From: Granulicella sp.
Lineage (GTDB): Bacteria; Acidobacteriota; Terriglobia; Terriglobales; Acidobacteriaceae
Assembly: GCA_025408425.1 (NCBI GenBank)
Contig: JANXYX010000001.1
Coordinates: 124,001 to 188,000, forward strand
Reading direction: 5' to 3'
Length of the DNA stretch: 64,000 nt
Below, one piece after another: positions 54,001 through 61,919 of the stretch. Positions within the stretch are counted from its first letter, which is position 1, and every line of letters begins with the position of its first letter. The notes beneath the pieces are model-generated. The model saw nothing but the letters and a program-made list of their open reading frames with translations, was not told the DNA's origin and did no database searches. The position numbers and the translations under genes are program-made.

Positions 54001-54186
54001 ATCTGCTCCAACAATATTTTTCCGGGCCGCAATCACCCCGGTCGCAATCCATTAGCCGCTTCACCCACATCTCCCACCTACGTTGTATTCAAATCCGGAA
54101 AGATACCGACTATTGTGGCGATACGACGTGCCACTTCACCTATACGAAGTACTCTCACCACGATCGATGTGAAAAGGGTCCAGACT

Positions 54187-54501
54187 ATGCAAGTCTTACT
54201 CAGAAAGTCAGAAGAGAAGCAAGACGTTCAGTGCAACATTTGCGGTCAGGGCTTCCGTCTCTATTGGGAGCGTACCTCTCTCGAGGAGCAGGCCAGCATG
54301 CGTGGCATCGTCCTTGACGAACTCGTCCAACACCATGCCGTCGATAAATCCCGTGCGGCTCACCCCCACACTCCTTTTAACCTCCCCAGCTGGCCCGGCC
54401 CACCCCAGTTCTCTGGCGCAGCCCTCCTCGGCGGCCTCTCGAGCATTCGTCGCGTAGCCCCGCCAGAGCTCGACTACGCCTACTCCAAGGCCGCGAAGTA
54501 A
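54187..54501 (+). CDS. CGQGF-motif small protein, copy 1
   Basis: 104 residues from the ATG (MQVLLRKSEEKQ). An N-terminal CNICGQGFRLYWERTSLEEQ is followed by a helical middle and a conserved FNLPSWPGPPQFSGAALLGGL end. Only one CxxC is present, so zinc binding would need a dimer or other ligands. It shares the MQVL start, CGQGFxLYWER and FSGAALLGGL with the gene 300 bp downstream. Function unknown. Confidence 0.65.
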   Translation: MQVLLRKSEEKQDVQCNICGQGFRLYWERTSLEEQASMRGIVLDELVQHHAVDKSRAAHPHTPFNLPSWPGPPQFSGAALLGGLSSIRRVAPPELDYAYSKAAK

Positions 54502-54801
54502 AAGATTTTGCCCGGTTGTTTCATTTTTGGGCGAACGCAGGCAGCTTATTCCTCCGGGCCTGTGTTCGCTCAATCGTTTCAGCAATATCCAGCGTCTCCA
54601 GCGACCCGCTCCCGGCGTGGCCTGCCAAATAGATCGTTTATGGACAATATTCCTCACAGTTTTTCAACTTCTCCACAGCTAAGCTCGCATCTCATATGGT
54701 GTTAACCTAAAACTTCGAACCCTTGTATACCTTGACCGACTCCGGCAATCCCCGTTCGCCCATGGGGGCTAATTCTGCAAGCGATTGAAAAGGAGCCAAC
54801 T
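54502..54801. promoter_or_regulatory. Intergenic region between the CGQGF paralogues
   Basis: 300 bp without a gene. It contains the 17-bp string CAACTTCTCCACAGCTA (54665-54681) that also occurs upstream of parA, next to a TTCCTCACAG motif. Otherwise nothing recognisable. Confidence 0.5.
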
Positions 54802-55071
54802 ATGCAAGTTCTCTGTAAACTCTCCAACAGCTCATCCGATATCCGATGCCCACACTGCGGCCAGGGCTTCCTTCTCTACTGGGAGCGTTCCTCACGCCAG
54901 GAGCAGGATCAGGCGCGCCGCGAAATCCAGCACGTCCTCCGCGGCCACCACGCCGAAATCTCTACGCCCGATGCTCACCCTGATTCAGCCTTCAACATCC
55001 CAAATTGGAGCGGCCAAGCCAACTTCTCCGGCGCAGCCCTCCTCGGCGGACTCCCCGACGGCTCCGTGTAG
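54802..55071 (+). CDS. CGQGF-motif small protein, copy 2
   Basis: 89 residues. CPHCGQGFLLYWERSSRQEQ, a helical middle, HPDSAFNIPNWSGQANFSGAALLGGL and a short end. Tandem paralogue of the preceding gene, with AAAGGAGCC as ribosome site. A zinc-finger-like or small regulatory role is conceivable; nothing more can be said. The 278 bp after it hold only a terminator-like hairpin. Confidence 0.65.
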   Translation: MQVLCKLSNSSSDIRCPHCGQGFLLYWERSSRQEQDQARREIQHVLRGHHAEISTPDAHPDSAFNIPNWSGQANFSGAALLGGLPDGSV

Positions 55072-55279
55072 TCCCCGGATCTCGGTCCTGCTGTAATCTC
55101 CGCCCGTTTCTCCCAGCTGGATACCAGCCCCAGCCATCAAAGGGAAAGATGGACGGCAAGTTGTGCTGTCCGCCCTTTGCATCTGGCGAACCCCTCCGAA
55201 CGCAATACCCCCACGCCTCATGGCCTTCTACTCCGGCTCAACTGATCGGTCACCCCTGCCAGATCCGTTAAAAAAAGAA

Positions 55280-55306
55280 GGACCGCGCCAGCCCGGCTAA
55301 CGGTCC
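55280..55306. terminator. Bidirectional terminator-like hairpin
   Basis: GGACCG/CGGTCC stem with a 15-nt loop, flanked by AAAAAAAGAA on the left and AAAAAG on the right. It separates the CGQGF gene from the small membrane gene on the opposite strand. Confidence 0.5.
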
Positions 55307-55349
55307 AAAAAGCTTGGAGGATTAAGTCAAATCAAAACGAGTCAAAAAT

Positions 55350-55484
55350 TTAGGCGGTCTCAGGAACTCGTGCAGTCTCTAGCTCTTCAGGCATGTTCGC
55401 CTTCAGCCACACGTTCGCTCGCCAACGTCCAAAAAATGGAGCTACTAAAACCATTGAAAAAGCCACTGCCATCGCAACATGCAT
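55350..55484 (-). CDS. Small single-span membrane protein
   Basis: 44 residues. The ATG has a strong AAGGAGAAGGG site 3 nt upstream. A hydrophobic helix AMAVAFSMVLVAPFF is followed by a basic and then acidic tail (WRANVWLKANMPEELETARV). A real small membrane protein is suggested by the ribosome site and amphipathic tail, but no homologue is known to me. Confidence 0.45.
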   Translation of the reverse strand: MHVAMAVAFSMVLVAPFFGRWRANVWLKANMPEELETARVPETA

Positions 55485-55743
55485 AAACCCTTCTCCTTTT
55501 TCCCTAGAGAGTCTTATCGACACCTCGACAGAAAGCACCACAAATTTAGAGAACTTCAGTCCTACTAAAGGTGTTTCGTTGCAACACCTTCATCAGCAAT
55601 GTCCCAACTATCGCCTGCCCCCGCCCCCGCTTCTATCCCACTTCCGTCTGTTCCATACCACTTTTGGGTCATAGATACTTCCCCCTCAGTGCCATGGAGA
55701 GTCAATTCGGGAAATTCCTCTGCGCTTCGCCTAAAATAGCCGC

Positions 55744-57291
55744 ATGTCCTACGCCGCTGCGCTCGAGCACCTCAACGCCCTGGGCCCTGAGCTCGCGCCA
55801 GCCTCCCCCGCAGCCACGCCCGCCCCACGCCGCAAGTTCGACCTCGCCCATATGCGCAGCCTCGCCGCGGCACTCGGCGATCCCCAGCGCACCTTCCCCT
55901 CCGTCCTCATCGCCGGAACCAACGGAAAAGGCTCCACTTCCGCCACCCTCGCCAGCATCCTCACCGCCGCTGGCTATCGCACTGCTCTCTATACCTCCCC
56001 TCACCTCGTTCACGTCAACGAGCGCATCCAGGTCAGCACCGCCCTCAGCCCCACCGAGTACGCTTCGGCAGACGTTCCGTCCAGCGCCGGTCCCGGCTCC
56101 CTCCACCCCATCCCCGACGAAGACTTCGCCCGCCTCTACTTTCAGGTCGAGACTGCCGCTCACCACCTCCTCGAAGCCGGCACTCTCCCCCACCGCCCCA
56201 GTTATTTTGAGTTCCTCACCGCCATCGCCTTCTGCTACTTCGCAGAAAAGAAAATAGATATAGCCATTCTCGAAGTCGGTCTCGGCGGCCGTCTCGACGC
56301 CACCAACATCGTCGACCCCATTCTCTCCATCCTCACTGACATTGCCCTCGACCACATGGACTACCTCGGCTCTACCATCACCGAGATCGCACACGAAAAG
56401 TGTGGCATCCTCCGTCCCAACGGAACCCTCATCACTCTCCCCCAGCATCCGGAGGCCAATCAGGCTATCGGCGAAGCCGCTGCAACTCTCAACCTCCGCG
56501 CCATCAGCGCCGCCGACTTCATCCCTTCCCAGCTCCCTACCGGATCAGATAGAAATCGTCATCCCGACCAAAGCCCAACGGAAACGCAGCCGCAGGACCT
56601 GCACTCCCACGAACTGCCCCAGCTCCTCCCGCGCAACCACTACACCATTACCCTCGACGGAGCTCCTCTCGAAGTTGACTCCCCCCTCTCCGGCCAGCAT
56701 CAGCAGCGCAACATCGCCCTCGCCATAGCCGCTGCGGCCGAATTACGTAACCACCCCAGTAACGATTTACCTCAAACACGTAACTATAGAAGTTACATAA
56801 TATCCAACCTCAATATCGAGGACGGAATCCGCACCACCCACTGGCCCGGCCGACTTGAACTCCTGCCCGACACCCGTCCCGCCATCCTCCTCGACGTAGC
56901 CCACAACCCCGCCGGTGCCTGGACCCTCCGCGCCGCCATCGCCCAACTGCCAGAGGCGCAGCCCCGCACCCTCCTCTTTAGCTGCCTCCGCGACAAGTCA
57001 CTCACCGAGATGGCACGCATCCTCCTCCCGCTCTTCGACTCCTCCCCCGACGGCTCTCCTCCCCGCCCCCACGACCACATCATCTTCGCGCCCATCAATA
57101 GCCCTCGCGCAGCCTCCGTCGAAGATCTCCTCGCCGCTGCCCACTCCCTCGGCATTCCCGCCCACGCCGCTCCGCACGTCTCCGGAGCCCTCGCCCAGGC
57201 CCGCCAGATCACCCCACCCAACGGCATCATCATCGTCACCGGCTCCGTCTACCTCATCGGCGAGCTCCGCCAACTGGCTGTCCAACCATGA
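55744..57291 (+). CDS. folC: Folylpolyglutamate / dihydrofolate synthase
   Basis: 515-residue Mur-ligase-family enzyme adding glutamate to folates. ATP loop VLIAGTNGKGSTSATLASIL, SPHLVHVNERI, ILEVGLGGRLDATNIV, and a C-terminal domain starting HWPGRLELLPDTRPAILLDVAHNPAGA. Longer than typical FolC because of Ser/Pro-rich inserts. ATG overlap couples it to plsC downstream. Confidence 0.92.
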   Translation: MSYAAALEHLNALGPELAPASPAATPAPRRKFDLAHMRSLAAALGDPQRTFPSVLIAGTNGKGSTSATLASILTAAGYRTALYTSPHLVHVNERIQVSTALSPTEYASADVPSSAGPGSLHPIPDEDFARLYFQVETAAHHLLEAGTLPHRPSYFEFLTAIAFCYFAEKKIDIAILEVGLGGRLDATNIVDPILSILTDIALDHMDYLGSTITEIAHEKCGILRPNGTLITLPQHPEANQAIGEAAATLNLRAISAADFIPSQLPTGSDRNRHPDQSPTETQPQDLHSHELPQLLPRNHYTITLDGAPLEVDSPLSGQHQQRNIALAIAAAAELRNHPSNDLPQTRNYRSYIISNLNIEDGIRTTHWPGRLELLPDTRPAILLDVAHNPAGAWTLRAAIAQLPEAQPRTLLFSCLRDKSLTEMARILLPLFDSSPDGSPPRPHDHIIFAPINSPRAASVEDLLAAAHSLGIPAHAAPHVSGALAQARQITPPNGIIIVTGSVYLIGELRQLAVQP

Positions 57292-58103
57292 CATTCCGGC
57301 AAGATCCCGTCACTCTCGACGACAAGAGCCACCAGACGCCCCCACTCCCTCCCCAGCAGGACGCCGCAGCCCAGCCGAAGCCTGCTCTCCGCTGGCTCAC
57401 CTACCTCCTCCTCATTCCGCTCATCGCCCTGGCAACCACCGGCTTTGGCTGTGTCTCCCTCGTCTGCGGCCTCTGGGACAAGTCCGGCCGCCAGCAGCAC
57501 GCCGTCGCTCATGTCTGGGCCAGGGTCCTTCTCCTCATCAGCCTCTCCCCCGTCAAACTCATCGGCCGCGAAAAACTGCATCTCCATGATGTAGCCGTCT
57601 ACGCCTCCAACCACCTCAGCTACTACGACACCCCGGTCCTCTTCGCTAAACTCCCCTTCCAGTTCCGCATCCTCGCCAAGCAGGCCCTTTGGAAGGTCCC
57701 ATTCATCGGCTGGTATCTCAACCGCTCCGGTCAGGTTCCGGTCGACCAGTCCAGCGCCCGCTCGGCCGTAGCCAGCCTCAGCCGCGGAATCGCCGCCCTC
57801 AAAGCAGGCATGCCCCTCGTGCTCTTTCCCGAAGGTGGCCGCTCCGCCACCGGCCACACCCAGACCTTCCTCTCTGGATGCGCCTTCATGGCCATCAAAG
57901 CGGGAGTGCCTCTCGTCCCCCTCACCCTCGTCGGAACCTACGACCTCCTCCCCATCCACACCTACCACCTCACCCCGCGTCCCCTCAAAGTCATCGTTGG
58001 CGATCCAATCCCCACCATCGGCCTCACCACCCGCGATGCCGATGCCCTCACTCAGCAACTCCACGACGTCATCACCGCTACCTACCTCCAACACACCACC
58101 TAA
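57288..58103 (+). CDS. plsC: 1-acyl-sn-glycerol-3-phosphate acyltransferase
   Basis: 271 residues. One N-terminal transmembrane helix (YLLLIPLIALATTGFGCVSLV) and the acyltransferase motifs NHLSYYDTP (H109/D114) and FPEGGRS (E182). Makes phosphatidic acid at the inner membrane. Overlaps folC by ATGA. A parS-like site lies right after its stop. Confidence 0.9.
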   Translation: MTFRQDPVTLDDKSHQTPPLPPQQDAAAQPKPALRWLTYLLLIPLIALATTGFGCVSLVCGLWDKSGRQQHAVAHVWARVLLLISLSPVKLIGREKLHLHDVAVYASNHLSYYDTPVLFAKLPFQFRILAKQALWKVPFIGWYLNRSGQVPVDQSSARSAVASLSRGIAALKAGMPLVLFPEGGRSATGHTQTFLSGCAFMAIKAGVPLVPLTLVGTYDLLPIHTYHLTPRPLKVIVGDPIPTIGLTTRDADALTQQLHDVITATYLQHTT

Positions 58104-58109
58104 GCTCAA

Positions 58110-58125
58110 TGTTCCACATGGAACA
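58110..58125. promoter_or_regulatory. parS-like site 1 (one mismatch)
   Basis: TGTTCCACATGGAACA, the ParB target TGTTCCACGTGGAACA with G to A at the centre. It lies between plsC and the glutamine amidotransferase-like gene, 1.8 kb upstream of parA. Confidence 0.85.
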
Positions 58126-58211
58126 TCGCAATTCCACCTTCCCTACCCGCTCCTATCCTTATCTGCTTCATCCACCAAATCCTTGGGCAACAAGCCGTAT
58201 CATGGACTCAC

Positions 58212-59009
58212 ATGAAACCCCGCATCGCCATCCCCATTCCCACCAGCACCAACATCGAATACAACCAGCGCTCCTGGCCCGCCTATGCAACAGCAGTCGA
58301 GCGCTCCGGCGGAATCCCCGTAGAAATCCCACTCCTGGCCACTCCAGCGGCCATCGCCAACCTCATCAATACCTGTCAGGGTGTCCTCCTCCCCGGCAGC
58401 GGAGCCGATGTCAACCCGCACAAATACGGACAGGAGCCCATCGAAGAGTGCGCCCCACCAGACCGCCCCCGCGAGAATGTCGACGAACTTCTCATCCAGG
58501 ACGCCCACAACCTCTATAAACCGCTCCTCGGTATCTGCTTCGGCGCCCAATCCCTCAACGTCTGGCGCGGCGGAACCCTCGTCCAGGACCTCAGCATCCT
58601 CCCCGTCAACCACGCCGCCGGAGCCAGCGTAGCCATCGCGCACACCGCCGCGATCGCGCCAGACTCTCTCCTCGGCTCCATCGTCGTCAAGGATGAGGCA
58701 CCCGAACGGGACGGCTTCCTCCGCCTTCCCATCAACTCCAGCCACCATCAAGCCCTCGCGATCCCCGGTGATGGCCTGCACGTCTCTGCCCGCTGCCCCC
58801 AGGACGCCGTGATCGAGGCCGTTGAAGGTGGTCAGGCTCCTGAAGCCTTCAACATCCCCCCGGAAACCCCAGCCCACTTCGTCCTCGCCGTCCAGTGGCA
58901 CCCAGAGCGCAGCTACGACATCAGCCCCACCTCACAGGCCATCTTCAACCGCTTCGTCGCAGAAGCCGCCGTCTGGATCCCTCGCCCCATACATACCTCA
59001 GTAGCCTAA
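58212..59009 (+). CDS. Class-I glutamine amidotransferase-like hydrolase (peptidase C26/PuuD-like)
   Basis: 265 residues. N-terminal start IAIPIPTSTNIEYNQRS, then LLPGSGADVNP, the nucleophile elbow GICFGAQSLNVWRGG (C109) and WHPERS (H230, E232). This is the gamma-glutamyl-GABA hydrolase / PuuD pattern; the substrate may be another gamma-glutamyl compound. No ammonia-using partner is adjacent. Confidence 0.8.
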   Translation: MKPRIAIPIPTSTNIEYNQRSWPAYATAVERSGGIPVEIPLLATPAAIANLINTCQGVLLPGSGADVNPHKYGQEPIEECAPPDRPRENVDELLIQDAHNLYKPLLGICFGAQSLNVWRGGTLVQDLSILPVNHAAGASVAIAHTAAIAPDSLLGSIVVKDEAPERDGFLRLPINSSHHQALAIPGDGLHVSARCPQDAVIEAVEGGQAPEAFNIPPETPAHFVLAVQWHPERSYDISPTSQAIFNRFVAEAAVWIPRPIHTSVA

Positions 59010-59028
59010 ACCCTCTCGATTTCCATAA

Positions 59029-59044
59029 TGTTCCACGTGGAACA
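59029..59044. promoter_or_regulatory. parS site 2 (perfect)
   Basis: Exact TGTTCCACGTGGAACA palindrome, between the PuuD-like gene and rsmG. ParB loading site about 0.9 kb upstream of parA. Confidence 0.95.
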
Positions 59045-59164
59045 TTCAATTCTTGCTCCTGGCTACTTCAGCCATTACCTTGATATCTCAATAGAATCAA
59101 TAAATTACGGGTGCTTTAGCCCGTAAGGTATCCTCTCCTCTTTCACCGCAGTCCCTAAACACCC

Positions 59165-59770
59165 ATGCCCACCCTTCCCGAATCCGCCATCGCCCGCCTC
59201 CTCGCTCCCTATCTCACGGCAGAAGTCCCGCCAACCCTCTACGCCCAGCTCTCCATCTATCTCGACCTCCTACTCAAGTGGAACGCCCGCACCAACCTCA
59301 CGGCCATCCGCGACCCCGAAGAGATCGTCCGTCGCCACTTCGGAGAGAGCCTCTTCGCCGCCCAACACCTCGCCCCCTGCGCCACCCTCCTTGACTTCGG
59401 CTCCGGAGCAGGATTTCCCGGCCTCCCCATCCAGCTCCTCCACCCCGAAATCGCCGTAACCCTAGCCGAATCACAGAACAAGAAAGCCACTTTTCTTCGC
59501 GAAGTAGTCAGAACCCTCGGCCTCAAGACCGAAATCTGGGCTGCACGCGCCGAAACCATGCCCCCATCCCGCCGATTCGACACCGTCACCATGCGTGCAG
59601 TCGACGACATGGCAGTCGCCCTGCCCGCAGCCACCGCCAGAATCGCTCCCGGTGGTCAGCTCGTTATCCTCACCACTGCCGCAAACGCACCCACCTCCGG
59701 CCGCACCATACCGATCCCAAACTCCCAGTCCACTGTCCTCTCGCTCCAAATGTTCCACGTGGAACATTAA
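59165..59770 (+). CDS. rsmG: 16S rRNA (guanine527-N7)-methyltransferase
   Basis: 201 residues. SAM site LLDFGSGAGFPGLPIQLLHP, preceded by NLTAIRDPEEIVRRHFGESL, and later RFDTVTMRAVDDM. Methylates G527 of 16S rRNA. The final residues MFHVEH are encoded by a perfect parS palindrome that runs up to the stop, so a segregation site has been recruited into the coding end. Confidence 0.93.
   Translation: MPTLPESAIARLLAPYLTAEVPPTLYAQLSIYLDLLLKWNARTNLTAIRDPEEIVRRHFGESLFAAQHLAPCATLLDFGSGAGFPGLPIQLLHPEIAVTLAESQNKKATFLREVVRTLGLKTEIWAARAETMPPSRRFDTVTMRAVDDMAVALPAATARIAPGGQLVILTTAANAPTSGRTIPIPNSQSTVLSLQMFHVEH
59751..59766. promoter_or_regulatory. parS site 3 (perfect), inside the rsmG 3' end
   Basis: Exact TGTTCCACGTGGAACA, in frame with rsmG and encoding MFHVEH before the TAA. 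About 190 bp upstream of parA. Confidence 0.95.
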
Positions 59771-59810
59771 GCCCGCCCATCAAAGCAATGCTCAACGGTT
59801 GTAAAAAAGA

Positions 59811-59899
59811 TTTCCACATTATGCTCCCGTAAACCCATCACTTTATGCCCAGATTTCGACATTCCACAACTTCTCCACAGCTATAGGCGCTTCTCCACA
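59811..59899. promoter_or_regulatory. DnaA-box-like cluster upstream of parA
   Basis: TTTCCACA at 59811 and TTCTCCACA at 59871 and 59891, the latter 20 bp apart and co-oriented. Each is one base off the relaxed DnaA box. The 17-mer CAACTTCTCCACAGCTA (59867-59883) also occurs at 54665. They could be DnaA sites or targets of another regulator of parAB. Confidence 0.4.
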
Positions 59900-59951
59900 A
59901 TCCATCACATTTGCTACCAAACCCGCCGACCGCTACGCTTCTTTTACCCCG

Positions 59952-60890
59952 ATGATCACCATCCACCCCGCAAATAAGCCCGTCCGTCAGTCCCCAACGC
60001 CAGCACCCGGAGCTCAAAACAGCCCCGCAAAGGTCATCGCGGTCGTCAATCAAAAAGGTGGCGTCGGAAAAACCACCACCGCCATCAACCTCGCCGCCGC
60101 TCTCGCCCTCGAAGGGCTCCCCACCCTCCTCATCGACTGCGACCCCCAGGCCAACACTACCGGTGGCCTCGGATTCTCCCGCGACGAAGCGCGCCTCAGC
60201 ATCTACGACCTCCTCATGGGTCATGCCACCGCCGATCACGTCATCGTCCCCACCGAAGTCCCCAATCTCTCCCTCATCCCCGGCAGCAAAAACCTCATCG
60301 GGGCCAATATCGAGCTCGTCAGCCAGGATCGCCGCGAGTACCGCCTCCGCGACGCCCTCGTCCCCATACGCAACAACTATCCCTTCATCCTCCTCGATTG
60401 CCCACCAGCCCTCGATCTCCTCACCCTCAACTCCCTCGTAGCCGCTGATGGCCTCCTCGTCCCCATGCAGGCCGAGTACTTCGCCCTCGAAGGCATCTCC
60501 GAGCTCATGTCCACCCTCGACCGCGTCGCCCAGGTCTTCAACTCCTCCCTCGCCCTCGAAGGCGTCCTCCTTACCATGTACGACGACCGCACCAACCTCT
60601 CCCAGCAAGTAACGGAAAACCTACGCGGCTTCTTCGGTGAAAAGCTCCTCAAGACCAATATCCCCCGCAACATCCGACTCGCCGAAGCCCCCAGCCACGG
60701 CAAGCCAGTCGCCCTCTACGACCCACGTTCCAGAGGAGCCGAAGCCTACCGAGACCTCGCTCTCGAAATCCTCATCCGCAACAAGGTCGAGAGCCCAGCC
60801 GAAAAGAAGCGACTCGCCGATGCTGCAAAACAGCCGGAAGCAGTCCAGCCGGAAAAGAAAAAAGTCCGCTTCTGGCCCTACTCCAAATAG
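59952..60890 (+). CDS. parA: Chromosome partitioning ATPase ParA
   Basis: 312 residues. Deviant Walker A KGGVGKTT (35-42) after VIAVVNQ, an A'-motif LLIDCDPQANTTGGLG, Walker B ILLDCPPALDLL. The 30 residues before the P-loop are disordered. Binds nucleoid DNA and moves ParB-parS complexes. It precedes parB by 57 bp, forming an operon. Confidence 0.97.
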   Translation: MITIHPANKPVRQSPTPAPGAQNSPAKVIAVVNQKGGVGKTTTAINLAAALALEGLPTLLIDCDPQANTTGGLGFSRDEARLSIYDLLMGHATADHVIVPTEVPNLSLIPGSKNLIGANIELVSQDRREYRLRDALVPIRNNYPFILLDCPPALDLLTLNSLVAADGLLVPMQAEYFALEGISELMSTLDRVAQVFNSSLALEGVLLTMYDDRTNLSQQVTENLRGFFGEKLLKTNIPRNIRLAEAPSHGKPVALYDPRSRGAEAYRDLALEILIRNKVESPAEKKRLADAAKQPEAVQPEKKKVRFWPYSK

Positions 60891-60947
60891 CTACCGAAAA
60901 CGCACCACCTTCACCACACCAGTTACCACTTCTTCACCACAGAAAGC

Positions 60948-61868
60948 ATGCATACTATGGCCACAGCTATCCACGATCCCAAGCGCCGCGCCCTCGGTAA
61001 AGGCCTCGAATCTCTCCTCCCCCAGCGCCCCGCCACGCCGCCACCTGCCCCCACCCCCATCCACATAGAGCCCACCGGCAAGCCCCTTGAGATCCCCCTC
61101 GACCACATCGAGCGCAACCCCTTCCAGACCCGCACCCGCTTCGACGAAGCGCAACTCATTGAGCTGGCCCAGTCCATCGCCGCCTCTGGAGTCGTGCAAC
61201 CTATTGTAGTCAGGACACTTAGCGTTGGCGTCTACCAGCTCATCACCGGAGAACGCCGCTGGCTCGCCTCCCGCAAAGCCGGTAAGGCAACCATCCCCGC
61301 CATTGTCCGTCAGGTCTCCGACGAGCAGGCGATGGAGATGACCATCGTCGAAAACCTCCAGCGCGCCGACCTCAACCCCATGGAGCAGGCACGCGCCTAC
61401 CAGCGCCTCAGCACCGACTTCAAGATGACCCAGGAGCAGATGGCCACCCGCACCGGAAAAGAACGCGCCTCCGTGGCTAACTTCCTTCGTTTGTTGCGCT
61501 TACCAGAAGGCGTCCAGCACAAAGTCGAAGCCGGAGACCTCTCTTTCGGCCACGCCCGCACCCTCCTCGCCCTCGACTCCCCGGAAGCCATCACCGCTGC
61601 CGCGCAAAAAGTCCTCGCCCTCTCCTTCTCCGTCCGCCAGACTGAGAGCTACGTCCAGGGCCTCATCAACCCGGAAGCCAAACAAAAGAAAGCAGATAAG
61701 CCAGAAGATGTCATCGATCCCAACGTCAAGGAAGCCCAGGATCGCCTCCAGCGCACCCTTGGCCTCAAGGTTCGTATCGAAGACAAAAAAGGCAAAGGCC
61801 GCGTAATCATCGAGTACTCCGGCCTCGAAGATTTTGATCACATCCTCACCGCCCTCGGCGAAGACTAA
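60948..61868 (+). CDS. parB: Chromosome partitioning protein ParB
   Basis: 306 residues. N-terminal RALGKGLESLLP, the CTP-binding/ParB domain with ITGERRWLASRKAGKATIPA and ENLQRADLNPMEQARAYQRL, helix-turn-helix MTQEQMATRTGKERASVANF, and a C-terminal dimer domain. The usual GERR sequence and HTH are intact. An ATG three codons later is possible. Binds the three parS sites upstream. Confidence 0.96.
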   Translation: MHTMATAIHDPKRRALGKGLESLLPQRPATPPPAPTPIHIEPTGKPLEIPLDHIERNPFQTRTRFDEAQLIELAQSIAASGVVQPIVVRTLSVGVYQLITGERRWLASRKAGKATIPAIVRQVSDEQAMEMTIVENLQRADLNPMEQARAYQRLSTDFKMTQEQMATRTGKERASVANFLRLLRLPEGVQHKVEAGDLSFGHARTLLALDSPEAITAAAQKVLALSFSVRQTESYVQGLINPEAKQKKADKPEDVIDPNVKEAQDRLQRTLGLKVRIEDKKGKGRVIIEYSGLEDFDHILTALGED

Positions 61869-61919
61869 CCCCCTCCACCGAGCCCCCTGCAACACCCACG
61901 CAATCCACGGAGCGCTCCA

